Shown here one piece after another: positions 1 through 5,782 of a DNA stretch of 10,579 bases. The stretch covers positions 1 through 10,579 of the forward strand of contig CAMOQV010000037.1 in the NCBI GenBank assembly GCA_946623205.1, written 5' to 3'. Position numbers and translations under genes: made by a program. A model generated the notes under the pieces. The model did not search any database and was not told the origin of the DNA. It saw only the letters and a program-made list of their open reading frames with translations. How positions within the stretch are numbered: the stretch's first letter is position 1; the number at the start of each line of letters is the position of its first letter. The DNA is from an uncultured Clostridia bacterium. GTDB taxonomy: Bacteria > Bacillota > Clostridia > Christensenellales > UBA3700.

Positions 1-87
1 GCGGTTAAAGTCCGCAAACGTCGCACCAAACGACGCCGATCTAGTGAGATTCTAGTACCGACAGTGAAAGTCTGGATAGGAAAGGAA
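1..87 (+). ncRNA. FMN riboswitch (RFN element), 3' part, cut by the window start
   Basis: This is the leader RNA that binds FMN and controls the riboflavin transporter gene beginning at 92. The visible part follows the RFN consensus: hairpin GCGG (1-4) with CCGC (12-15) around TTAAAGT; a variable hairpin CGTCG (19-23) with CGACG (31-35); GATCTAGTGAGATTCTAG (38-55), with CTAG arms at 41-44 and 52-55; then CCGACAGTGAAAGTCTGGAT with GAC (60-62) pairing GTC (70-72). The 5' strand of the closing helix P1 and the first hairpin lie outside the window. In the family the 3' strand of P1 follows GGAT; here that stretch is AGGAAAGGA (78-86), which is also the ribosome-binding site of the next gene. No terminator fits between aptamer and start codon, so control is probably at translation. 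The identification is firm; the mechanism is inferred. Confidence 0.95.
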
Positions 88-91
88 TAGT

Positions 92-775
92 ATGAAAGTA
101 TCAAAATCACGTTATTTAACTTTAGTTGCAATTTTTTCAGCAATTTCATTTGGATTAATGTTTTTGGATTTTGCAATCCCAGCCGTTATACCATCATTTG
201 TTAAAATGGATTTTTCAGAGCTACCTGCTTTGATTGCATCTTTTGCGCTTGGCCCTACTGCCGGTGTACTTGTATGCTTTATTAAAAATCTAATTCACTT
301 GAGTATAACAACCACTTCTGGTGTTGGCGAACTTGCAAACTTCCTAATTGGTGCTGCTCTAGTATTCCCTGCTGGTATGATATATAAATATCATCATAAT
401 AGAAAGTTCGCTATCATCGCGTGCTTTGCAGGAGCAATAATTATGGGCTTAGCATCTTATCCAATCAATCTATGGATTACTTATCCATTCTATTATAACT
501 TCATGCCAAAAGAAGTTATTCTTGGTATGTATCAAGCTATACTTGGTTGGGTAGATTCAATTGAATTATCTTTATTAGTATTCAATCTTCCATTCACAAT
601 GGTTAAAGGTTTAGCAGTAGCTTTAATAACAGTTCTAGTTTATAAGCCACTATCTCCTATCATTCACGGATATGGAAAGTTCGCTATAAAGAAGTTTGAT
701 AAACCACAAGTAGAAGATGTAGCTCCTGTAGAAACTCAAGAAGCTCCTTTACAAGGAGAAACACCAAAGGAATAA
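92..775 (+). CDS. ribU: Riboflavin ECF transporter S component RibU
   Basis: This is the membrane substrate-binding subunit (S component) for riboflavin, which works with an EcfT/EcfA energising module. The 227-residue protein is strongly hydrophobic with about six membrane segments (roughly 10-30, 44-66, 83-98, 106-130, 143-165 and 170-186). RibU-like stretches are visible: KMDFSELPALIASFALGP (38-55), TTTSGVGELANF (73-84) and NLPFTMVKG (165-173). The ATG at 92 has AAAGGA five bases upstream and directly follows the FMN riboswitch, which independently supports riboflavin as ligand. The last 25 or so residues form an acidic, Pro/Gln/Glu-rich tail that is unlikely to be in the membrane and is longer than I expect for RibU. 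The gene appears monocistronic: a terminator follows and the next genes are convergent. A complete ECF module is encoded nearby on the other strand, but whether RibU uses it is unknown. Confidence 0.93.
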   Translation: MKVSKSRYLTLVAIFSAISFGLMFLDFAIPAVIPSFVKMDFSELPALIASFALGPTAGVLVCFIKNLIHLSITTTSGVGELANFLIGAALVFPAGMIYKYHHNRKFAIIACFAGAIIMGLASYPINLWITYPFYYNFMPKEVILGMYQAILGWVDSIELSLLVFNLPFTMVKGLAVALITVLVYKPLSPIIHGYGKFAIKKFDKPQVEDVAPVETQEAPLQGETPKE

Positions 776-797
776 TTAATTATCTTTAGATAAATAA

Positions 798-819
798 TCT
801 CCCAGGTCACCCTGGGAGA
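798..819. terminator. Probable bidirectional intrinsic terminator between convergent genes
   Basis: A perfect 9-bp stem, TCTCCCAGG (798-806) with CCTGGGAGA (811-819), closes a 4-base loop TCAC. On the plus strand it is followed by AATATTTATTT, and on the minus strand by TTATTTATC, so both sides carry imperfect U-rich tails. It lies 23 bases after the ribU stop and 22 bases beyond the stop of the minus-strand lipoprotein gene. It can therefore end both converging transcripts. Outer AT pairs (792-797 with 825-830) could extend the stem across a bulge. Confidence 0.85.
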
Positions 820-841
820 AATATTTATTTGCCATTATTCT

Positions 842-1780
842 TTATGGTATTAACGCCGCTAGCTCTGCTGGAACATCAATTACTTGCGAAGTATAATCTA
901 TTGAATATTCATCTTGGGAATACATTAAATCTGTAGTGGTTCCCCAAATGCCAACATTAAGCTCGTTAATATATACCAATTTACCGCCTTTTATAGACAA
1001 TTGCATCATTACATTAATTTGAGTAAAAGCGGTTTCACTTTTATTTGTTGTGTACAAATCTGATCCTTCGTTATATCTAAAATCTTCGTATTTATAATAA
1101 CAATCTTCACTTGTAGGATCTTTCGCTCCATATATTAACGACCCAACTGTAGTTGGTATCCAATCACGTAAATCGACTTCTTCAGTTTCTTCTGGTTCGT
1201 ATTCTTCTTTCCACATATATCCATTTGTTTCGAAATCATTAACATATTCATATCTTAATAACTGTCCATTTTTTATACAAATATATTCTACGGGCAAAAG
1301 GTTGCCTTCATCATCTTGTCTATATTGCATTAAAGCTGTTTCGTTAATTACATACTTATAAAGCGAAGAGTCTCTTACTACATTATTCTCAACGCCAGGT
1401 GATTGAAGAGTGTTTATCACTGTTATTGTGCAATTTTTAAAGTTTGTAGCATAGTCAAAAGCGGCATAGAATTGTTCTTCTGTCAAACTCTTGTTTTGTG
1501 GTCCATAATCAGTTTGATCGTCTATTTCTTTAGGAAGGTATTCGCTACCTTCTTCCTCGCCTTCGCCATTTTCATCCCCATCTTCAGAGCCTTCTTGCTC
1601 GCCACCTTCTTGCTGTTGACCTTCTTCTTGTTGTTGTTCTTCATCTGGTTTTGGTTGTGGCTTTTTATCTTCAGGCACAACCTTATCTGCTATATTTTTT
1701 GCTATATCTTCAGCAGAACAAGCACATAAGCAAATAGTTAATATCAAGAGTATTGCTATAATTATCGATAGTTTTTTCAT
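842..1780 (-). CDS. Putative surface lipoprotein with acidic low-complexity linker
   Basis: I do not recognise the family. From the chosen start the protein has 312 residues: a lipoprotein signal peptide (MKKL, then a hydrophobic stretch at 4-19), a lipobox LCAC with the lipidated Cys at 21, and a linker at about 37-80 made almost only of Glu, Gln, Gly, Asp, Pro and Lys. A globular part (about 98-312) alternates polar and hydrophobic residues like a beta-rich domain. It should be anchored to the outer face of the membrane. An in-frame ATG at 1798 would add six residues before the signal peptide. I prefer 1780 because AGGTGA (1785-1790) is correctly spaced from it and because a signal peptide should begin with MKK. 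It is the last gene of the minus-strand series, 8 bases after the DUF6273 gene, so the two are probably co-expressed. A LolA/LppX-like fold for the globular part is only a guess. Confidence 0.8.
   Translation of the reverse strand: MKKLSIIIAILLILTICLCACSAEDIAKNIADKVVPEDKKPQPKPDEEQQQEEGQQQEGGEQEGSEDGDENGEGEEEGSEYLPKEIDDQTDYGPQNKSLTEEQFYAAFDYATNFKNCTITVINTLQSPGVENNVVRDSSLYKYVINETALMQYRQDDEGNLLPVEYICIKNGQLLRYEYVNDFETNGYMWKEEYEPEETEEVDLRDWIPTTVGSLIYGAKDPTSEDCYYKYEDFRYNEGSDLYTTNKSETAFTQINVMMQLSIKGGKLVYINELNVGIWGTTTDLMYSQDEYSIDYTSQVIDVPAELAALIP
1541..1672 (-). repeat. Low-complexity tract encoding the Glu/Gln/Gly lipoprotein linker
   Basis: This stretch inside the lipoprotein gene encodes residues 37-80, nearly all E, Q, G, D, P, K, S and N. 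At DNA level it is a run of related GAA, CAA and GGC triplets with imperfect repeats, such as CAACAACAAGAAGAAGG on the minus strand. Such tracts change length by slippage, so the linker length may vary between strains. Confidence 0.7.
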
Positions 1781-1784
1781 ATTT

Positions 1785-1790
1785 TCACCT
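1785..1790 (-). promoter_or_regulatory. Ribosome-binding site that fixes the lipoprotein start
   Basis: The minus strand reads TAGGTGAAAATATG, so AGGTGA sits four bases before the ATG at 1780 and overlaps the TAG stop (1789-1791) of the DUF6273 gene. Ribosomes ending the upstream gene would stop on this site, which suggests translational coupling. Confidence 0.75.
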
Positions 1791-3537
1791 AAATCCATAT
1801 TGCCGGTCTTACACCAATAGAAGTGTCATTTACCTCATAAAGTGTATATATATTCGTCATATAGTTCACACCTTGTATTCCTATAGGGCTATCACCTCGT
1901 GGCGAACGAAGCCCCCATTTGCTTGTATTTGTTTGCTCATTAACATATAAACCTTGTATTTTTGCATAATCCGTTCCGCTAGCAAAGCCATCATCACCTC
2001 CAGACAAATACAAACCTACCTCCGCACGAGAAAGCGCAAACACAGCATCATAAGTATTGTCACATGTATACATATTGGAAGTATAACCAGTTGATAGTTC
2101 TGTATTATTTATTGTCATTGTTTTAATTGATGTTTTTTCGTTAGAATCAAATGCTCGATTATAGAAATCAGCATTTAACCATTTTCTAATATCAGACAAT
2201 TGATAGTTATTTGAATATCCAGTACCGCCATTATGCACGAACGCTGTAGAATTATAAATTGTGCAATAGCATTGCGAGTCAATTATCTTGTCTGACAACA
2301 ATAATGATTTCCCGCCCTCTTTATGTATTATTCTCCACTTAATTGGTTCAAATTTAAACCAATAAACGGTATTTAACGCATAACCATTAGCTTCCTGATA
2401 AGAATTACTTACTGAGGTAATAGTACTATCACTAACTTTCGGAGGCCTATAAGAACTTAAATAAACCCCTCTATATTTTTCATTTTTATATGTTATGTCT
2501 TTATACCACATATAATTAACACTATTATTATTTTGATAATACGCATATGCGGTCCATCCATAATCTTGTGTTTTAGTTGGAGTTAATGCGAACTGTCCAT
2601 TTAATTTTGATATCGTTGCCGAATCTACAACTCGTGATTGGGGATATGAACCCAAATATGTAGACTCAAATTTCGAAGCCCCAGCATAAGATGCCCTATT
2701 TAAATTATATTTTTTATATCTCTTGCTGATTTTTACATCAGATGTAGTTATTACACCATTTTCTTCAACAATTGATTTTATGCTATTCAAAATCTTACCA
2801 CTAACGCCAACCTCAACTATTTTCACGTTTTGCGTAGTATTCATTTTCTCATCAACATCAATTACAACAGTGGTCTTAGGGCCTTTCTTGTAAGCTATTT
2901 GAGAGTAATTTAAACTTGGAATCCCATCTAAAATCATTTTTCTTATCACGGAAATAAAAGATTCTTTCTTTTCTAAAAACTCCTCATCAGAATACTTGTT
3001 GACAGTTTTATCTGCCTTTTTCTTGCCTTCATCCACGTAATTGGCTTCTGCATAGCATGTTTTATCATCTTCACAAAAGTAAGTAAGAGAAAAGCTATTA
3101 TTTTCATCGTCTTGCTTAGTATCTATTTTCATATATAAATCGCCATTTGATTTAAATGAAGTAACTATCGAAGTGTTTGTGCTTTTTTCAGAAGAAACCT
3201 CATTTATCTCTGCGCTCATTGTAAGTGTCTCTAGATTTACTGTATTAGAAATCGCTGTTAATACGGTTTTTTTTGCATTCGTTACATTTAACTCAACAGA
3301 GACGAAGAAAAAGCACATTAAACTAACAAATAATATAACAAATGCTATTCCTCCTGCTAAAAAGCTATAGCGAACCTTTTTCGATTTCCAGTCAATCTTT
3401 GGACGCTTCTTTTCTTGTCTCCTAGGTCTACTAGGCTCTACAATAGGATCTCTACGCTGTTCGCGTCTATCGTTTCCTCTTTCAACTTCCTCAAAATTAT
3501 TTGTGCTATAGATTTCTCCATTATTTATATCGTCCAT
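1789..3537 (-). CDS. DUF6273 domain-containing type II membrane protein
   Basis: A 582-residue envelope protein of unknown role. Residues 1-57 are charged and basic (RRDPIVEPSRPRRQEKKRPK around 28-47) and should be cytoplasmic. One membrane helix spans about 58-81 and the rest is outside the cell. Residues 84-275 form a beta-rich region without a family I recognise. Residues 293-582 match DUF6273 by eye: LGSYPQ (296-300), a YRGVYLSSYRP stretch (355-365), EPIKWRII (397-404), LLLSDKIIDSQ (412-422), SDIRKWLNADFYN (448-460), LRSP (543-546) and the terminal GVRPAIWI. This domain is common in surface proteins of gut Bacillota and is related by sequence pattern to formylglycine-enzyme/C-type-lectin folds, with no activity known to me. 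Cysteines 423 and 425 sit next to the conserved DSQ and might form a disulfide with another Cys. A strong SD, GAGGGGG (3543-3549), lies five bases before the ATG. It follows the DUF362 gene by 24 bases. Confidence 0.85.
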   Translation of the reverse strand: MDDINNGEIYSTNNFEEVERGNDRREQRRDPIVEPSRPRRQEKKRPKIDWKSKKVRYSFLAGGIAFVILFVSLMCFFFVSVELNVTNAKKTVLTAISNTVNLETLTMSAEINEVSSEKSTNTSIVTSFKSNGDLYMKIDTKQDDENNSFSLTYFCEDDKTCYAEANYVDEGKKKADKTVNKYSDEEFLEKKESFISVIRKMILDGIPSLNYSQIAYKKGPKTTVVIDVDEKMNTTQNVKIVEVGVSGKILNSIKSIVEENGVITTSDVKISKRYKKYNLNRASYAGASKFESTYLGSYPQSRVVDSATISKLNGQFALTPTKTQDYGWTAYAYYQNNNSVNYMWYKDITYKNEKYRGVYLSSYRPPKVSDSTITSVSNSYQEANGYALNTVYWFKFEPIKWRIIHKEGGKSLLLSDKIIDSQCYCTIYNSTAFVHNGGTGYSNNYQLSDIRKWLNADFYNRAFDSNEKTSIKTMTINNTELSTGYTSNMYTCDNTYDAVFALSRAEVGLYLSGGDDGFASGTDYAKIQGLYVNEQTNTSKWGLRSPRGDSPIGIQGVNYMTNIYTLYEVNDTSIGVRPAIWI

Positions 3538-3561
3538 TAGAACCCCCTCTTTTATACCGAA

Positions 3562-4443
3562 TTAAATCTCGATTAAATCATATTCTCTTGTGCCGTATCC
3601 TAACATATCGGCAGCTTCAATTGTATGAACTCCTTTTCTTGATTCAATTCTTTTTATTAAATGGTCTCTACCTGGATCTTTAGATTTATATACTAAATCC
3701 AAACAAGCTTGATCAATTGCTATTGGATCTGTTGATGCTAATATACCAATATCTTTCATGCAAGGATCTTCTGCTGTTGAACAACAATCGCAATCTACAG
3801 ACATATTGCACATAACATTAATGAATGCGCATTTCCCTTCAAATTGTTTTACAACTGTTCCTGCAGCTTCTGCCATACATTCCAAGAATACTTCTTGAGG
3901 TGCCGTCATCATCCAAACCACTACTTGACGATGTGTTCTTCCGCCTGAGTGAATCCAACACTTACCTGCTGATGACGCACATCCAATAGATAATTGCTTT
4001 AATGCACCGCCATATCCGCCCATTGGGTGTCCTTTAAAATGAGATAGAACCAATAAAGAATCGTAATCTAACAAATGCTTTCCGACTCTATTTTTCTTTA
4101 GATGCTTACCATTTTCAATTGGCAAATCAACATCTGGACCTTCTGAATCCATAATATCTACATCAAAGCATTTGCTCCAGCCATGCTTTTCCATAAGTTT
4201 AGTATGCTTTTTAGTTGTATTTCTTGCGCCAGGATATGCAGTGTTACATTCAACTACAGTTCCATGTAATTCATCTATAACTGGTTTCCAAAACTCTGGT
4301 CTTAAGAAGTTTTGGTTTCCTTCTTCCCCTGAATGAACCTTTACTGCTAATTTACCAGGAAGATTAACTCCTAACTTTTTATACATTTCAAGTACTTTTT
4401 CTGGTGAAATTTCTTTTGAAAAATATACTTTTGCCTTTTCCAT
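3562..4443 (-). CDS. DUF362 family protein (possible Fe-S protein, function unknown)
   Basis: A soluble 293-residue protein recognisable as DUF362 from LAVKVHSGEEGN (32-43), SHFKGHPMGGYGGALKQLSIGCASSAGK (in the range 134-161) and GILASTDPIAIDQACLDLV (233-251). DUF362 proteins are often fused to or associated with 4Fe-4S centres. This one has no ferredoxin CxxCxxC repeat but carries many cysteines: 155, 162, 205, 212, 218, 220, 221 and 228, including a CDCC cluster at 218-221. Metal or Fe-S binding at that cluster is plausible but not shown. There is no signal peptide or membrane segment. The ATG at 4443 has TAGGAG seven bases upstream, overlapping the stop of pdp 10 bases away, so the two genes are almost certainly co-transcribed and coupled. 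No reaction has been assigned to the family that I can name, and I do not infer one from the nucleoside-catabolic neighbour. Confidence 0.88.
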   Translation of the reverse strand: MEKAKVYFSKEISPEKVLEMYKKLGVNLPGKLAVKVHSGEEGNQNFLRPEFWKPVIDELHGTVVECNTAYPGARNTTKKHTKLMEKHGWSKCFDVDIMDSEGPDVDLPIENGKHLKKNRVGKHLLDYDSLLVLSHFKGHPMGGYGGALKQLSIGCASSAGKCWIHSGGRTHRQVVVWMMTAPQEVFLECMAEAAGTVVKQFEGKCAFINVMCNMSVDCDCCSTAEDPCMKDIGILASTDPIAIDQACLDLVYKSKDPGRDHLIKRIESRKGVHTIEAADMLGYGTREYDLIEI

Positions 4444-4453
4444 AAACTAACTC

Positions 4454-5734
4454 CTATTTTTGAATCGCTAATATCATTTGAGGTTTAGATGGGATATCTT
4501 GTCCAATCTTTATAGCCTCAAGTACTTTATTTTCAGCAGCAACATTTTTCTCTTTAGAATAAATAGTTGCTATTACATCTCCCTTCTTAACAGAATCACC
4601 TATGTGTACTTTAGTTTCCACACCACAATATAAATCAATAACGTCAGTCTTTTTCAATCTACCACCGCCAAGAAGCATTACGCATCCAGCAATGCCCATT
4701 GGGTCAATATCATCTATATAGCCATCTTCTTGTGCTTTAACATCAACAATTGACTTAGCATTTAACAAATGTTCTTTATTCAAGAACTTTAAATCCCCGC
4801 CTTGAGCTTTTATCATCTCTTTGAATTTTGCAAGAGCAAGTCCTGAATTTAGAACGCTATCGCATTTAGCTCTAGCATTTTCTACTCCCATTGAAGATAA
4901 AAGTTCAGAACAAAGTGTTATTGCAACTTCATATAGATTATTTCTAGCACCTTGCAAAACATTCAAAGCGCCATACACTTCTAGTGAGTTTCCAACGAAT
5001 TCATCTAATGGATAATCCATATTAGTTACAACAGCTACAACATTCTTGCCTGCTTTTTTGCCGATTTTAACCATTTCTGCCGCAAGAGCCTTAGCTGAAT
5101 CTAGATCTTTCATAAATGCACCACGTCCGCACTTAACATCTAAAACGATATTCTTAACGCCTGATGCTAACTTTTTAGACATAATTGATGATGCAATTAA
5201 TCCTACATTATCTACAGTTTCTGTAACGTCACGTAGTGTATATAATCTTTTATCTGCTGGACACATGTCCTTAGATTGAGAAATAACAGCGATACCAATC
5301 TTTTGAACTTGTTCTTTAAACTGATCTTTATCTAGATTAATATGGAATCCTGGAATTGATTCTAATTTATCTAAAGTACCACCAGTATGGCCAAGTCCTC
5401 TACCTGAAGCCTTTGCACACTTATATCCAAGTGCTGCAAATATTGGAGCTACGATAAATGTAGTTGAATCTCCAACCCCACCAGATGAATGCTTATCTAC
5501 TGATAAATCATAAAACTCAGATAAATCTACTCTAATACCGCTATCTATAATAGCGTTTGTTAGATTAAATGTTTCTTCTTCAGAAAAGCCAACTAAGCAT
5601 ATTGCCATTAAAAGCGCTGATGTTTGATAGTCCTCTATCTCACCACTCATAACGCCCTTAATCCAAAAATCTATTTGATCTTTAGTTAACTCTTTTCCTT
5701 TCTTTTTTGAATTAATAATTTGAAGTATATTCAT
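4454..5734 (-). CDS. pdp: Pyrimidine-nucleoside phosphorylase
   Basis: A cytoplasmic enzyme that splits uridine, deoxyuridine or thymidine with phosphate into the base and (deoxy)ribose 1-phosphate. With the ATG at 5734 the protein has 426 residues. It shows the family signature SGRGLGHTGGTLDKLE (110-125), the phosphate-site motif KHSSGGVGD (81-89), LRDVTETVDN (167-176), IASSIMSKKLASG (180-192) and LDVKCGRGAFMK (198-209). Lys108 just before SGRG corresponds to Lys108 of the Geobacillus stearothermophilus enzyme (from memory); E. coli thymidine phosphorylase has Met there. This favours the broad-specificity enzyme over DeoA. A TTG six codons earlier (5752) is also in frame, but the ATG gives exact register with the Geobacillus protein. 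No Shine-Dalgarno precedes either start; an extended -10 box lies directly upstream. DUF362 follows 10 bases downstream. Confidence 0.92.
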   Translation of the reverse strand: MNILQIINSKKKGKELTKDQIDFWIKGVMSGEIEDYQTSALLMAICLVGFSEEETFNLTNAIIDSGIRVDLSEFYDLSVDKHSSGGVGDSTTFIVAPIFAALGYKCAKASGRGLGHTGGTLDKLESIPGFHINLDKDQFKEQVQKIGIAVISQSKDMCPADKRLYTLRDVTETVDNVGLIASSIMSKKLASGVKNIVLDVKCGRGAFMKDLDSAKALAAEMVKIGKKAGKNVVAVVTNMDYPLDEFVGNSLEVYGALNVLQGARNNLYEVAITLCSELLSSMGVENARAKCDSVLNSGLALAKFKEMIKAQGGDLKFLNKEHLLNAKSIVDVKAQEDGYIDDIDPMGIAGCVMLLGGGRLKKTDVIDLYCGVETKVHIGDSVKKGDVIATIYSKEKNVAAENKVLEAIKIGQDIPSKPQMILAIQK

Positions 5735-5762
5735 ACAACTATTGTAACACAATAATAGCTGT
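5735..5762. repeat. Imperfect inverted repeat abutting the pdp start codon
   Basis: On the minus strand ACAGCTATT (5762-5754) and AATAGTTGT (5743-5735) are complementary in eight of nine positions, the ninth being a G-U pair in RNA, with a 10-base spacer. Arm centres are 19 bases apart, about two helical turns. The repeat includes the -10 box. It could be a repressor operator, or an RNA hairpin touching the start codon in transcripts that read through from upstream. Confidence 0.55.
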
Positions 5763-5769
5763 TATTAAA
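5741..5769 (-). promoter_or_regulatory. Candidate extended -10 promoter for pdp, nearly leaderless
   Basis: The minus strand reads TGTTACAAT at 5749-5741, an extended -10 (TG-n plus TACAAT, five of six matching TATAAT). A weak -35, TTTAAT (5769-5764), stands at 17-base spacing. Six bases (AGTTGT) separate the -10 from the ATG at 5734, so the expected transcription start falls on or very near the A of the ATG. The lack of a Shine-Dalgarno fits a leaderless message. No transcript data are available here. Confidence 0.6.
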
Positions 5770-5782
5770 TATAATATTTAAT
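5764..5782. repeat. Perfect 19-base AT-only palindrome over the ecfA stop and pdp -35 region
   Basis: ATTAAATAT (5764-5772) and ATATTTAAT (5774-5782) are perfect reverse complements around one central A. The palindrome covers the stop codon of the ECF ATPase gene (5778-5780) and the proposed -35 of pdp. An RNA hairpin of only A-U pairs would be weak and has no U tract, so it is a poor terminator. A DNA operator or AT-rich upstream element is more likely. AT palindromes also arise by chance in such DNA. Confidence 0.45.

Noticed and set aside
1403..1729. A plus-strand 108-codon open frame rich in Phe and Leu.
   Set aside because: It is the reverse complement of the lipoprotein's acidic linker. 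It has no credible ribosome-binding site and the minus-strand gene is well supported.
1789..2661. The DUF6273 C-terminal domain as a diversity-generating retroelement target (C-type-lectin-like fold).
   Set aside because: No reverse transcriptase and no near-duplicate template repeat is visible in the window. The domain alone is common without such elements.
1789..2661. A formylglycine-generating or sulfatase-modifying enzyme.
   Set aside because: The similarity is at fold-pattern level only. The active-site Cys arrangement is not recognisable, and the domain is extracellular.
3562..4443. A classical ferredoxin domain in the DUF362 protein.
   Set aside because: There is no CxxCxxCxxxC repeat; the cysteines have another spacing.
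5764..5782. The AT palindrome as an intrinsic terminator of the ECF operon.
   Set aside because: The stem has only A-T pairs and no following U tract, so it would be too weak. It is reported as a possible operator instead.
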